This document shows positions 1 to 8,611 of a stretch of 64,000 nt of DNA, in pieces (position 1 is the stretch's first letter; every line of letters begins with the position of its first letter). Position numbers and translations under genes: made by a program. The notes under the pieces are model-generated. The model did no database searches and was not told the origin of the DNA. It worked only from the letters and a program-made list of their open reading frames with translations. The stretch comes from an uncultured Prevotellaceae bacterium (GTDB taxonomy: Bacteria; Bacteroidota; Bacteroidia; Bacteroidales; Bacteroidaceae), in NCBI GenBank assembly GCA_900314755.1, contig OMWH01000006.1, positions 1 to 64,000 of the forward strand, written 5' to 3'.

Positions 1-1842
1 GACATCACGGGTGGTGACATCACAGCCGCTATAGCAGCCAAGAAGGCTGCCTTGGCAGAAGGTGAGACAGTTGGTAATATCACCATTACGCTTGCTGAGG
101 GCACCTATACCGTCAGCTCTCCCATCGAGGCTCCTGCTTCTCTGACCATCAACGGTGCAGCCGGTGCTGTTATCGATGCATCTGCATTGGAGGCAGCCTT
201 GATTACGACTCCTGCAGGTGACCTGGCTCTTTGGAAGGAGGCAAGTCTTACTGTCAAGGACGTGACCATCAAGGGCGTGAAGAAGGGAGTCTATGCAAGT
301 GCAGGCAAGAACTATCTGTACAATGACTTCCAGATTGACAACTGCGTCATCGAGATCGAGGCTCCTGGCGTGACTGTCCAGACGTTCGCTATTACGAACT
401 CCACTCTGTATAACCTTGCCAAGGGCAAGAACTTCTTCACCCACCGCCAGAGCAATCAGAAGTGGCTGGCCTACACGATTAAGAACAGCGTCTTCCTGAA
501 TGTTGGTAAGAGCGGTCAGGTGGTTAAGGGTATCAACCAGGGCCAGAATGGTGCCAATCCGACTTGGGATATTGATGGCAACATCTTCAACTTCGAAGGC
601 AAGGACACGAGTGCAGACGAGACTACTGGCGACGAGGCAGAGCCTGTTAAGAACAGTGTTGCAGGTATCATTACCTTCACCGACGCTGCCGCTGGTGACT
701 TCGGCGGTAACTTTACGCTTGCTCCTGGCACAACTGCTCCAGAAACGATGCCTGGTGACCCACGCTGGACCATCACTACAGCAGCAGGATATGCTACCAC
801 CGTCGGTGAGTGCACTGGTGGTATTGTGACGGTAGATAAGCCTTATGCTGCTGCTGGTGAGAAGGTCTATGCAACCTTTACTCCTGCCGAGGGCTATAGT
901 CCTAGTGGCATTGTTCCAACCGTCAAGAATGATGCTGGCGAAGATGTTACTTCTAGCATCACATTTGGTGAAGATGAGACTGGTTCTTACCTCATCATGC
1001 CGGCATTCAACATTACGGTATCTGTTGTATTCCAGCAGCTGCCTAAGTTCTACATCATCGGTGTGAACGGCGTATGGGATCGTACTGCAATGACTGAGAT
1101 GACCTATAATAAGGAGACAGGCAAATATGAGTATGAGTTTGCTCCTACAGCAACGGCTTACTTCGCATTCGCTGATTATCAGCAGACAGAAGAAGAGGCT
1201 GCTGCCGATGCAGACTGGAGTGTGTTCAATAGTACCTATCGCTATAGTATTGGTGAGGGTGACTTAGATGCTACTCTGGGTGAGACAAAGTCTCTTTCTA
1301 AAGTAAATGGTACTATCGTGCTTCAGCCAGGTACTTATAAGATTGTCGTTGAGTCAGACTTCAGTGCAGTGACTATCACTGGTGAGGTTGCAGAGGATAC
1401 TTATGTAGTTGCTGGTAACTCCGTTGCTCTCTTTGGAGCAGAGTGGGATGTTACAGCTGAGGCTAATAAGATGACGCTGAATACGACAACAGGTCTCTAT
1501 GAAATTACGTATTCAAATGTTACTTTGGAAGCTGGTACGATTGAGTACAAGATTGTGAAGAATGGTGGTAGTACTTGGATTCCTGAGGGAACGGATAATA
1601 ATCTGACTGTAACAATCCCAAGTGCAGGTACTTATAATGTAACCTTTACCTTCAATCCAGAGACCAATAAAATAACGGGTGCAGCTACTGATGCTACTGG
1701 CATCAACGGCATCACTGTTGACGGTGTATCTGGTGACATCTTCAGCGATGGCAAGCCAGTTTACAACCTGAGCGGTCAGCGTGTATTCAAGGGCTACAAG
1801 GGTATCGTTATCAAGAATGGTCGTAAGATCGTTGTAAAGTGA
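1..1842 (+). CDS. Surface glycan-binding protein, beta-helix plus SusE/F-like modules (5' partial)
   Basis: The frame is open from base 1 (begins DITGGDITAAIAAKK), so the gene starts outside the window; the TTG at 52 is not a real start. About 613 residues are visible. Residues roughly 20-260 look like the parallel beta-helix DUF4957/DUF5123 region found in Bacteroidales polysaccharide loci (repeated VKDVTIKG, IDNCVIEIE, ITNSTLYN, IKNSVFLN strands). Residues about 265-345 resemble an InlB-type repeat, about 350-465 a SusE/SusF-like starch-binding module (FYIIGVNGVWD), about 465-555 a second carbohydrate-binding-like module. The last 50 residues form the Prevotella-type tail with YNLSGQRV and IVIKNGRK. 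No catalytic residues are recognised; I infer an outer-membrane glycan-binding role beside an unseen SusC/SusD pair upstream. The module names are by pattern only. Confidence 0.72.
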   Translation, partial: DITGGDITAAIAAKKAALAEGETVGNITITLAEGTYTVSSPIEAPASLTINGAAGAVIDASALEAALITTPAGDLALWKEASLTVKDVTIKGVKKGVYASAGKNYLYNDFQIDNCVIEIEAPGVTVQTFAITNSTLYNLAKGKNFFTHRQSNQKWLAYTIKNSVFLNVGKSGQVVKGINQGQNGANPTWDIDGNIFNFEGKDTSADETTGDEAEPVKNSVAGIITFTDAAAGDFGGNFTLAPGTTAPETMPGDPRWTITTAAGYATTVGECTGGIVTVDKPYAAAGEKVYATFTPAEGYSPSGIVPTVKNDAGEDVTSSITFGEDETGSYLIMPAFNITVSVVFQQLPKFYIIGVNGVWDRTAMTEMTYNKETGKYEYEFAPTATAYFAFADYQQTEEEAAADADWSVFNSTYRYSIGEGDLDATLGETKSLSKVNGTIVLQPGTYKIVVESDFSAVTITGEVAEDTYVVAGNSVALFGAEWDVTAEANKMTLNTTTGLYEITYSNVTLEAGTIEYKIVKNGGSTWIPEGTDNNLTVTIPSAGTYNVTFTFNPETNKITGAATDATGINGITVDGVSGDIFSDGKPVYNLSGQRVFKGYKGIVIKNGRKIVVK

Positions 1843-1946
1843 AGAATGAAAAGTGAAGAGTGAAGAATTTGCTACCGCTTAGGTGCAAATCTCTGAGACT
1901 CAATAATAAGAGGTGGCGATGGCTTAATGCTGTCGCCACTTTTTTT
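1827..1946 (+). repeat. Direct repeat, copy A (gene end, 3' leader and terminator)
   Basis: From GATCGTTG at 1827 through the terminator, this stretch is repeated at 2847-2958 with one 7-base deletion (a GTGAAGA-type heptad unit) and a few substitutions. The two copies enclose the MntA/HepT pair. It includes a short run of the AGTGAAG heptad that recurs elsewhere in the window. Confidence 0.85.
1912..1946 (+). terminator. Intrinsic terminator after the surface protein
   Basis: GTGGCGA at 1913-1919 pairs with TCGCCAC at 1933-1939 and is followed by seven T residues. It lies 70 bases after the stop codon at 1842. A near-identical copy is found at 2925-2958. Confidence 0.85.
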
Positions 1947-1955
1947 ATTGTTTTG

Positions 1956-1987
1956 TTTGGAGGATACAATAGAATTGTTTATCTTTG
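1956..1987 (+). promoter_or_regulatory. Bacteroidales-type promoter of the first MntA/HepT pair
   Basis: TTTG at 1956-1959 (-33 element), 20-base spacer, TATCTTTG at 1980-1987 (-7 element, consensus TAnnTTTG). Transcription would begin about 1993-1995, which makes the ATG at 2017 a better start than the ATG at 1996. Confidence 0.75.
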
Positions 1988-2016
1988 CAATGTAAATGTG
2001 TGTCATTAGCAATAAT

Positions 2017-2310
2017 ATGAAAACGACAGCAGATGTACTACAGATCCTCAGGGATTTTAAACCTTTGGCAGAACGTGAGTATGGGCTGACAAGTATTGGC
2101 GTGTTTGGTTCTGTGGCTCGTGGAGAACAGACAGAAGAGAGCGATGTTGATATTTGCTATGAAGGAAAAGTCCCTTCTCTCTTAACGCTTGACATGATAC
2201 AAGAAGAGTTGGAACGGCGTTTAGGCAGTCATGTAGATTTGGTTAGAATCAGGAAAGGTATGAATCGTTTGTTACATCAGCGAATTCAAAAGGAGGGAAT
2301 CTATGTTTGA
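2017..2310 (+). CDS. mntA: MntA-type minimal nucleotidyltransferase antitoxin
   Basis: Small nucleotidyltransferase of the DNA polymerase beta superfamily, 97 residues from the preferred ATG at 2017 (an in-frame ATG at 1996 would be almost leaderless). The signature is FGSVARGEQTEESDVDI, that is GSxxRG followed by SDxDI, the metal-binding acidic pair of the family, with a later aspartate in HVDLV. In characterised MntA/HepT systems the antitoxin adds AMP groups to a tyrosine near the HEPN toxin active site and so silences it. The stop codon overlaps the start of the downstream HEPN gene by 8 bases, which indicates translational coupling. The pair sits alone between two copies of a repeat, which suggests insertion. 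A related but divergent pair lies at 59069-59741. Confidence 0.88.
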   Translation: MKTTADVLQILRDFKPLAEREYGLTSIGVFGSVARGEQTEESDVDICYEGKVPSLLTLDMIQEELERRLGSHVDLVRIRKGMNRLLHQRIQKEGIYV

Positions 2311-2674
2311 TAAAGAGTTGGCATTGGATAGTCTTCGACAAATTGAAGTGGCGATAAATACAATTCTGGAACGCTTCTCAGTTGTAAAATCCGTTGATGA
2401 ATTCGTTAGTTCACCTGGTGGAATGATGCGATTGGATGCGATTTGTATGAATTTAATAACATTGGGCGAATCGGTGAAGGGACTTGACAAATTGACAAAA
2501 GGTGAATTGTTGCCACAATATCCTGAGATTTATTGGAGTGGAGTCATGCGGATGCGTGACAAGATAGCCCATCATTATTTTGAGATTGACACGGATGTCG
2601 TATTTCAAACGTTAGAGAATGATATACCAGCAATGCTTCCTGTCATCAAACGAATAATTGATGAACTACACTAA
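2303..2674 (+). CDS. hepT: HepT-type HEPN toxin (DUF86)
   Basis: A 123-residue all-helical HEPN protein. The RNase motif RX4HXY is seen as RDKIAHHY near residues 91-98, and the upstream GESVKG and the helix LDAICMNLITLGE are typical of the DUF86/HepT family. HEPN toxins of this group are tRNA- or mRNA-targeting ribonucleases that are neutralised by the MNT partner. The ATG at 2303 follows AGGAGGGAAT, an unusually strong ribosome binding site for this window, and overlaps mntA by 8 bases. The stop codon at 2672-2674 is separated by one base from a duplicated gene tail that begins at 2676, so the right edge of the inserted module is nearly exact. Confidence 0.9.
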   Translation: MFDKELALDSLRQIEVAINTILERFSVVKSVDEFVSSPGGMMRLDAICMNLITLGESVKGLDKLTKGELLPQYPEIYWSGVMRMRDKIAHHYFEIDTDVVFQTLENDIPAMLPVIKRIIDELH

Positions 2675-2675
2675 C

Positions 2676-2783
2676 GACATCTTCAGCGATGGCAAGCCAG
2701 TTTACAACCTGAGCGGTCAGCGTGTCTTCAAGGGCTACAAGGGTATCGTTATCAAGAACGGCAAGAAAGTCGTGATTAAGTGA
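2676..2783 (+). pseudogene. Orphan 3' tail of a surface-protein paralogue
   Basis: This 108-base stretch matches 1735-1842, the last 36 codons of the first gene, including DIFSDGKPVYNLSGQRVF and IVIKNG, and ends in TGA at 2781-2783. The final residues differ (KKVVIK here, RKIVVK in the intact copy), so it looks like the tail of a paralogue rather than a fresh copy. It has no start codon or upstream coding sequence and directly follows the hepT stop. I read it as a decapitated gene left when the toxin-antitoxin module replaced the rest. Confidence 0.8.
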
Positions 2784-2794
2784 GAATAAAGCAA

Positions 2795-2830
2795 GAACTT
2801 GTTCATGCTTTATCGAGCGTGAACGAGTTC
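2795..2830. repeat. Inverted repeat between duplicated segments
   Basis: GAACTTGTTCA at 2795-2805 pairs with TGAACGAGTTC at 2820-2830, with one mismatch and a 14-base loop. It lies between the orphan tail and repeat copy B and is absent after copy A. Confidence 0.7.
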
Positions 2831-2846
2831 GAGGTGAAAGCTCAGT

Positions 2847-2958
2847 GATCGTTGTAAAGTGAAGAATGAAGAGTGAAGAATTTGCTACCGCTTAGGTGCA
2901 AATCTCTGAGACTCAATAATAAGAGGTGGCGATGGCGCAATGCTGTCGCCACTTTTTT
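2847..2958 (+). repeat. Direct repeat, copy B, with second terminator
   Basis: Second copy of 1827-1946, one heptad shorter. Its terminator hairpin is GTGGCGA at 2926-2932 with TCGCCAC at 2946-2952 and six T residues to 2958. It isolates the following operon from read-through. Confidence 0.85.
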
Positions 2959-2988
2959 ATGCCACGGAAAAAATAAATGCGTATTTAT

Positions 2989-3019
2989 TTTGTTCTTCGC
3001 TCGGTTTTCACTACCTTTG
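2989..3019 (+). promoter_or_regulatory. Promoter of the 3043-18979 glycosidase operon
   Basis: TTTG at 2989-2992, 19-base spacer, TACCTTTG at 3012-3019, matching the Bacteroidales TTTG/TAnnTTTG promoter. It places the start of transcription near 3026 and supports translation from the ATG at 3043 rather than from the upstream ATG at 2977. Confidence 0.75.
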
Positions 3020-3042
3020 CAGAAATATACTACTCAAAAACT

Positions 3043-6000
3043 ATGCATATACGAAAACTGCTATTTTTGGTCTGGACGTGCGGTGTGTCGTTCTCTCTGG
3101 AGGCTAAGGATATCTATGTGTCCACTTCTTTTCATGAGCCTGCTACAGAGGGACTCCGCTTTATCTACAGTTATGATGGTGTGAGGTGGGACTCCATACA
3201 AGGGGTGTTCCTGCGTCCAGAGGTTGGAAAACAGAAAGTGATGCGAGACCCTTCCGTCGTGAAAGGTCCTGACGGCACGTTTCATCTGGTATGGACCAGT
3301 TCCTGGCGTGGTGACCGTGGCTTCGGCTATGCGTCCTCGAAGGACTTGATTCACTGGACGAAACAACGGTTTATCCCCACAGGGATGGAGGAGTCGACGG
3401 TGAACACGTGGGCTCCGGAACTGTTCTATGACGATGTGAAGAAACAGTTCCTGATCATCTGGGCATCCTGTGTACCGGGAAAGTTCCCTGACTACAAGGA
3501 GGATCATCTGAACAACCACCGTCTGTATTATATGACGACGAAGGACTTCAAGACTTTCTCGAAGGCACAGCTCTTCTATGACCCGGACTTCAGCGCTATC
3601 GACGCAACGCTGGTGAAACGGGGGAAGTCGGACTACGTGATGGTGGTGAAAGACAACTCCCGCCCCATGCGGAATATCAAGGTCGCCTTCGCCAAGTCGC
3701 CATACGGTCCGTGGAGCAAGGCATCAGCACCTTTCACCGAGTCGTTTACGGAAGGTCCCTCAACGGCAAAGGTGGGTGACTGGTGGTATATCTACTATGA
3801 CAGTTATCGGTATAAGATATACGGTGCCCACCGTACCAAGGACTTCCTGACCTTCCAGAACCAGACGGGTGCCGTCAGTTTCCCGGTAGGGCATAAGCAT
3901 GGCACGGTGTTCCTTGCCGACGAGCAGTTGGTAGAGGGACTGATTAAATACAACCGTGATGTGGTGCACTATACCGGAAAGACGATAGCCCGTCCTGAGC
4001 GGCATGACGGAGGACTGAAGCCGGTGGTCGGCGTGCATACCATTCAGACGATGAGAGGGGCTAAGCCCTGGACCTATAACCATCAGCCGATGATGGCATA
4101 CTGGAACGGTAAGTTCTATATGCACTACCTGACTGATCCCCGCCATGAGCATGAGGCACCGGGTAAGACCATGCTGCAGACCTCTACCGATGGCTATACA
4201 TGGAGTAAACCCGTGGAGCTGTTTCCGGAATATGACGTACCGGAAGGGTGGACAAAGGAAGGAAAGGACTTCCCGCCAGCCCATAACCTGAAAGCGGTGA
4301 TGCACCAGAGGATGGGGTGGTATGTTTACAGAGGTGAGAGGTCAGAGGTCAGAGGTGAGAGATTACTGGCTGTGGGCAACTATGGCATCTGTCTCACCAT
4401 CAAGGATGAGCCTAATGACGGCAATGGGATTGGTCGTGTAGTCCGTGAGGTGAAGAAGGATGGCTCTCTCGGTCCCATCTATTTCGTCTATTACAACCAT
4501 GGCTTCAGTGAGAAGAATACCGACTACCCCTATTATAAGAAATGTAAGGACAAAGGATTCGTGGCTGCTGTCGATGCCATGCTTGCCGACCCCATGCAGC
4601 GCATGCAATGGGTGGAGGAGGCTGACCGCAACGACCCGCTCATCCCGTTGACCAAACCCTATAAGGCGTTCAGCGGCTATACCCTGCCGGACGGTAGGAA
4701 GGTGGCACTGTGGAAACATTCCGTCACCAGTCTGTCGGCTGACGGTGGTAACACGTGGCGACTGACTAACGTCAATGGGAATTTAGGATGCGACCGTGCT
4801 CCCGGCTTTGTCAACTCCAATGCGAAGATATGGGGACAGCGACTGACGGACGGGACTTATGCCACCGTCTATAACCCTGCGGAATACCGCTGGCCACTTG
4901 CCATCTCACTCAGCAAGGACGGACTGGAGTATACCACCCTGTCGCTGATACATGGAGAGGTGAATCCCCTGCGTCATGGAGGACAGTTCAAGAGTTATGG
5001 TCCGCAGTATGTCCGTGGTATTGAGAATGCTGATGCGGTATTCACCTCTCACCTCTCACCTCTCACCTCTCACCTCCCCAATGATCTCTGGGTCGCCTAT
5101 TCAACTAATAAGGAGGATATGTGGGTGAGCCGCATTCCCGTCCCGGTACAGCTGAATGCCACTACCCATGCCCAACCGTTCGGTTCTGCGACAAAGTTGT
5201 CGGAACTGACCGACTGGAACCTGTATGTGCCGCAGCTGTGTCCTGTTACCGTGAAAGACGGTTGGCTGAGTCTCTATGACAGCGATCCCTATGACTATGC
5301 GAAAGCAGAGCGTCTGATCCCTAATACCAAGGAATTGGAAGTGGAGTTCGACCTAAGGATGGACCAGACGGCGAACGGTGAACTGGATATTGAGTTCGTG
5401 GATGATGGTGGGAATGTATGCTCACGGATTGTGGTAGACTCCACTGGTGCTATCCGTGTGAAGGGTGGTGCCCGCTATGGTACGCTCTTAAGGAAATATG
5501 AGGCTGGTACAACCTACCATATCAAAGCGGTGCTCTCCGCATCACTGCATCGTGCGACGTATGAGATAGGTGTGGTAGGGAAGGTAGGTGTTTTAGGGAA
5601 ATGCACCCGACAGTATGATACGCCGGTGGAGAGTATCAGCCGTATTGTGTTCCGTACTGGCATGCCCTTTGACAAACCAGATATCAACACACCTGCCGAC
5701 CAGGACTTTGATATGCCCCGCGCCGACGAGTCAGACGCTAAGGCAGGCTATCATATTGCTCATGTCACCAGTCGTTCGGTTGACGGCAGTGTCACCGCCG
5801 TCCTCCACTATGACGACTATGCCCACTATGCTGACTATTTCAACGGTATGGAGGATGAGAATATCGTCACCACGATTCCTAATGCACAGTCGTCGGCATG
5901 GATGCGTGACAATATCCCCTTGTTTGACTGTCCGCAGGAGAACTTCCGGGAGATGTACTACTACCGCTGGTGGACACTGCGCAAGCATATCAAGCGGACT

Positions 6001-7257
6001 CCTGTGGGCTATGGCATGACGGAGTTCCTCGTACAGCGGTCGTATGCTGACCGCTATAACCTGATAGCCTGTGCTATCGGACATCATATCATGGAGAGCC
6101 GTTGGCTGCGTGATACCACCTATCTGCACCAGATACTCCGTACCTGGTATTATGGCAATGACGGGAAAGCGATGGCGAAGATGAACAAGTTCTCGTCATG
6201 GAACCCTGCCGCTGTACTGGAGATGTGGAAGGTGCAGGGAGACACGACCTTCATGTTGGGACTGAAACCAAGACTGGAAGAGGAGTATGCCCGCTGGGAG
6301 CGTACCAACCGACTGGCAAACGGACTCTACTGGCAGGGGGACGTACAGGACGGAATGGAAGAGAGTCTCAGTGGCGGTCGTAAGAAGCAATATGCACGAC
6401 CGACCATCAATAGTTATATGTACGGGAATGCCAAGGCATTGTCGTTGATGAACAGTATGACAGGAGAGACCGGGAAGGTGAAGAGCTATCAGCTGAGGGC
6501 AGACACCCTGAAGAACCTCATAGAGACCAAGTTGTGGAATGAGCAACAGCAGTTCTTCGAGACCCACCGTGGTGACTCTTCTGCGAATGTCCGTGAGGCG
6601 ATAGGCTATATCCCTTGGTATTTCAATCTGCCTGATGTCGGTTCTAAATACGAGGTGGCATGGCAGCAACTGCTTGACGAGAAAGGATTCTCGGCGCCCT
6701 ACGGTCTGACAACGGCAGAGCGTCGCCATCCGTTGTTCCGCAGTCATGGCGTTGGCAAATGTGAGTGGGACGGTGCCATCTGGCCCTTCGCCACTTCACA
6801 GACGTTGACGGCACTTGCCAATTTCCTGAATACTCAGAGTAATCAGCATGATTTCTCATCAGTTTTCTTCAAACAGATGGAGCTGTACGTGGAGTCACAG
6901 CACCACCGTGGCCGTCCCTATATCGGAGAGTATCTTGATGAGACTAACGGTGCATGGCTGATGGGAGACCGTGAGCGCAGCCGCTATTATAACCATTCGA
7001 CGTTCAATGACCTGATGATTACGGGAATCTGCGGACTCCGCCCACAACTGGACGGCAGTATCGTAGTGAACCCGCTCGTCCCACAAAACCAATGGGATTA
7101 CTTCTGCTTGGACGGCATCAGTTATCGTGGACATATCCTGACCATCCTGTGGGATAAGGACGGACAGCGTTATCACCAGGGAACAGGTCTTATCCTGATG
7201 GTCGACGGAAAGGTTGTAGCAAATAGAAAAGACTTGGGATTATTAAAATATGAATGA
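3043..7257 (+). CDS. Three-module exported glycosidase: GH43-like propeller, second propeller (GH143-like), (alpha/alpha)6 GH142-like
   Basis: 1404 residues from the ATG at 3043, which gives a good signal peptide (MHIRKLLFLVWTCGVSFSLEA). Residues about 25-315 form a GH43-like five-bladed propeller with the expected triad: Asp69 in RDPS, Asp187 in DATL, Glu237 in TEGPS. Residues about 320-710 form a second propeller with BNR-like strands. Residues about 720-870 look like a jelly roll. Residues about 905-1404 are an (alpha/alpha)6 domain with YYYRWWTLRKHIK and GYGMTEFLVQRSYADRYN. The last two modules resemble the RG-II enzyme described in B. thetaiotaomicron as GH143 (Dha hydrolase) plus GH142 (beta-L-arabinofuranosidase); that assignment is from memory of the family and is an inference. 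Two heptad repeats are inserted at 4331-4358 and 5042-5076. First gene of a six-gene operon; it overlaps the next gene by 8 bases. Confidence 0.7.
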   Translation: MHIRKLLFLVWTCGVSFSLEAKDIYVSTSFHEPATEGLRFIYSYDGVRWDSIQGVFLRPEVGKQKVMRDPSVVKGPDGTFHLVWTSSWRGDRGFGYASSKDLIHWTKQRFIPTGMEESTVNTWAPELFYDDVKKQFLIIWASCVPGKFPDYKEDHLNNHRLYYMTTKDFKTFSKAQLFYDPDFSAIDATLVKRGKSDYVMVVKDNSRPMRNIKVAFAKSPYGPWSKASAPFTESFTEGPSTAKVGDWWYIYYDSYRYKIYGAHRTKDFLTFQNQTGAVSFPVGHKHGTVFLADEQLVEGLIKYNRDVVHYTGKTIARPERHDGGLKPVVGVHTIQTMRGAKPWTYNHQPMMAYWNGKFYMHYLTDPRHEHEAPGKTMLQTSTDGYTWSKPVELFPEYDVPEGWTKEGKDFPPAHNLKAVMHQRMGWYVYRGERSEVRGERLLAVGNYGICLTIKDEPNDGNGIGRVVREVKKDGSLGPIYFVYYNHGFSEKNTDYPYYKKCKDKGFVAAVDAMLADPMQRMQWVEEADRNDPLIPLTKPYKAFSGYTLPDGRKVALWKHSVTSLSADGGNTWRLTNVNGNLGCDRAPGFVNSNAKIWGQRLTDGTYATVYNPAEYRWPLAISLSKDGLEYTTLSLIHGEVNPLRHGGQFKSYGPQYVRGIENADAVFTSHLSPLTSHLPNDLWVAYSTNKEDMWVSRIPVPVQLNATTHAQPFGSATKLSELTDWNLYVPQLCPVTVKDGWLSLYDSDPYDYAKAERLIPNTKELEVEFDLRMDQTANGELDIEFVDDGGNVCSRIVVDSTGAIRVKGGARYGTLLRKYEAGTTYHIKAVLSASLHRATYEIGVVGKVGVLGKCTRQYDTPVESISRIVFRTGMPFDKPDINTPADQDFDMPRADESDAKAGYHIAHVTSRSVDGSVTAVLHYDDYAHYADYFNGMEDENIVTTIPNAQSSAWMRDNIPLFDCPQENFREMYYYRWWTLRKHIKRTPVGYGMTEFLVQRSYADRYNLIACAIGHHIMESRWLRDTTYLHQILRTWYYGNDGKAMAKMNKFSSWNPAAVLEMWKVQGDTTFMLGLKPRLEEEYARWERTNRLANGLYWQGDVQDGMEESLSGGRKKQYARPTINSYMYGNAKALSLMNSMTGETGKVKSYQLRADTLKNLIETKLWNEQQQFFETHRGDSSANVREAIGYIPWYFNLPDVGSKYEVAWQQLLDEKGFSAPYGLTTAERRHPLFRSHGVGKCEWDGAIWPFATSQTLTALANFLNTQSNQHDFSSVFFKQMELYVESQHHRGRPYIGEYLDETNGAWLMGDRERSRYYNHSTFNDLMITGICGLRPQLDGSIVVNPLVPQNQWDYFCLDGISYRGHILTILWDKDGQRYHQGTGLILMVDGKVVANRKDLGLLKYE
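4331..4358 (+). repeat. In-frame heptanucleotide repeat (GAGGTGA type, 4 units)
   Basis: Units GAGGTGA, GAGGTCA, GAGGTCA, GAGGTGA inside the second propeller, encoding [11 protein letters not shown]. This is one of two cases where the repeat lies in the orientation that can give TGA stops; it is short and varied enough to stay open. Confidence 0.9.
5042..5076 (+). repeat. In-frame heptanucleotide repeat (TCACCTC, 5 perfect units)
   Basis: Five perfect TCACCTC units encode a run of the heptapeptide SHLSPLT in the second propeller. A gain or loss of one unit would shift the frame. Confidence 0.93.
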
Positions 7258-8611
7258 TATGAAGAAATACATGTGGAGGGCAGTAGGAATCCTGCTTCTC
7301 ACCTCTCACCTCTCACCTCTCGCCTCTCAGGCGCAAACTTACGAGAACCAGTTCCGTCGTCCGGTGAGTGACGTGATGAAGGATGTTGCCGCACGTTTCG
7401 ATGTGAGATTCAAGTTTGACGGGAACGTCGATACGGCAGGGGTCATGTTAACCTATGCTGATTTCCGCATACGTCCCTATTCACTGGAGCAGACTCTCGA
7501 TAATATCTGTAAGCACTTCGACTGGAACTGGTGGAAACAGTCAGGTAACCTCTATAAGATCAAACGCTATGAGTATCCACGCCGTCATGAGGATGAGGGA
7601 CGGCAGATGCTCAACTATCTGTCCTCCTTATATCATAATAAGGTGGAGTGGGAGGCACGCCGTGACAGTCTGCGTAAGGAAGTGCGACAGCGTCTGGAGC
7701 TGGATGCGTTCCTTGACTCCTGTGTGTTAGGACCGGCACTGCTCTCGAAAATCCGTAAGCATGATGGTTATACTACCCAGAATATCTGTATCGAGCTGAC
7801 ACCCGGGCAGCATCTCTTCGGAACGATCTATGCGCCAATAAAGACAAAGTCCCGTAAGAGAAAAGTCTCACCTCTGACCTCTGACCTCTCACCTCTTATT
7901 GTCTGTCCTGACGGACATTGGCCTATGCGTTACCGTAAGGATGAGCAACAGCGGTTGGGTACCTTGGCACGGATGGGGGCTGTCTGTGTGGACTTCGACC
8001 TGTATGGCTGGGGAGAGAGTGAGAAAGAGGTGGGTGCTGAGGCACATCACACCAGTCGTGCCCATGTCTATCAGGCAGCCTGCGGCTATGTCTTGCTTGA
8101 CTGGATGCTTACCCATCGCAAGGATATTGATACCAAACGGGTCGGTGTGATGGGCGGTTCTGGTGGTGGTACCCATACGGTATTGCTCTCCCTGCTGGAT
8201 GACCGTGTGACAGCATCGGCTCCTGTGGTACATCTCGCCTCACACTTTGACGGAGGGTGTCCTTGTGAGAGTGGTAAACCCGTGCAACTCTCTGCGGGAG
8301 GAACCTGTGAGCCGGAGCTGGCTGCCGTCATGGCTCCCAAACCCATGCTCATCGTCTCTGACGGAGGCGACTGGACGAGTAGTGTTCCTACTCTGGAATT
8401 CCCATACCTGCAACGTATCTATGACTTCTATGGGGCAAAGGATAAGGTGCGTAACGTCCATCTTCCCAAGGAGCGTCATGACTTCGGAAAGAACAAACGG
8501 CAGGCAGTCTACGACTTCTTCATCGATGTTTTCAGTCTCGACCGTACGATGCTTGACGAGAGTAAGATAGAGATAGAACCAGACGAACAACTTAAATCCT
8601 TATATAAATGA
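7250..8611 (+). CDS. Exported alpha/beta-hydrolase esterase with N-terminal STN-like domain
   Basis: 453 residues; the ATG at 7250 overlaps the previous stop by 8 bases and a second in-frame ATG at 7259 is an alternative. The signal peptide region contains a TCACCTC heptad run ([14 protein letters not shown]). Residues about 30-105 resemble the STN/secretin fold ([14 protein letters not shown], then [17 protein letters not shown] and IKRYEY), a domain usually found on TonB receptors and sigma-regulator proteins. Residues about 160-440 are an alpha/beta hydrolase close to the acetyl-xylan-esterase group: Ser304 in GGSGGGTH is the nucleophile and His410 in RHDFG the likely base. It is probably a periplasmic or surface esterase removing acetyl or methyl ester groups from the pectin; substrate unknown. 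The downstream GH95 gene overlaps by 4 bases. Confidence 0.75.
   Translation: MNDMKKYMWRAVGILLLTSHLSPLASQAQTYENQFRRPVSDVMKDVAARFDVRFKFDGNVDTAGVMLTYADFRIRPYSLEQTLDNICKHFDWNWWKQSGNLYKIKRYEYPRRHEDEGRQMLNYLSSLYHNKVEWEARRDSLRKEVRQRLELDAFLDSCVLGPALLSKIRKHDGYTTQNICIELTPGQHLFGTIYAPIKTKSRKRKVSPLTSDLSPLIVCPDGHWPMRYRKDEQQRLGTLARMGAVCVDFDLYGWGESEKEVGAEAHHTSRAHVYQAACGYVLLDWMLTHRKDIDTKRVGVMGGSGGGTHTVLLSLLDDRVTASAPVVHLASHFDGGCPCESGKPVQLSAGGTCEPELAAVMAPKPMLIVSDGGDWTSSVPTLEFPYLQRIYDFYGAKDKVRNVHLPKERHDFGKNKRQAVYDFFIDVFSLDRTMLDESKIEIEPDEQLKSLYK
7299..7326 (+). repeat. Heptanucleotide repeat inside a signal peptide
   Basis: TCACCTC x3 plus TCGCCTC, encoding part of the signal peptide of the esterase (TSHLSPLAS). 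Confidence 0.9.
7868..7895 (+). repeat. In-frame heptanucleotide repeat (TCACCTC/TGACCTC)
   Basis: Units TCACCTC, TGACCTC, TGACCTC, TCACCTC in the esterase, encoding [10 protein letters not shown] just before a core strand of the hydrolase fold (LIVCPDGHW). Confidence 0.9.

Noticed and set aside
2977-3042. Upstream start of the first glycosidase
   Set aside because: It lies on the promoter and masks the clear signal peptide that begins at 3043.
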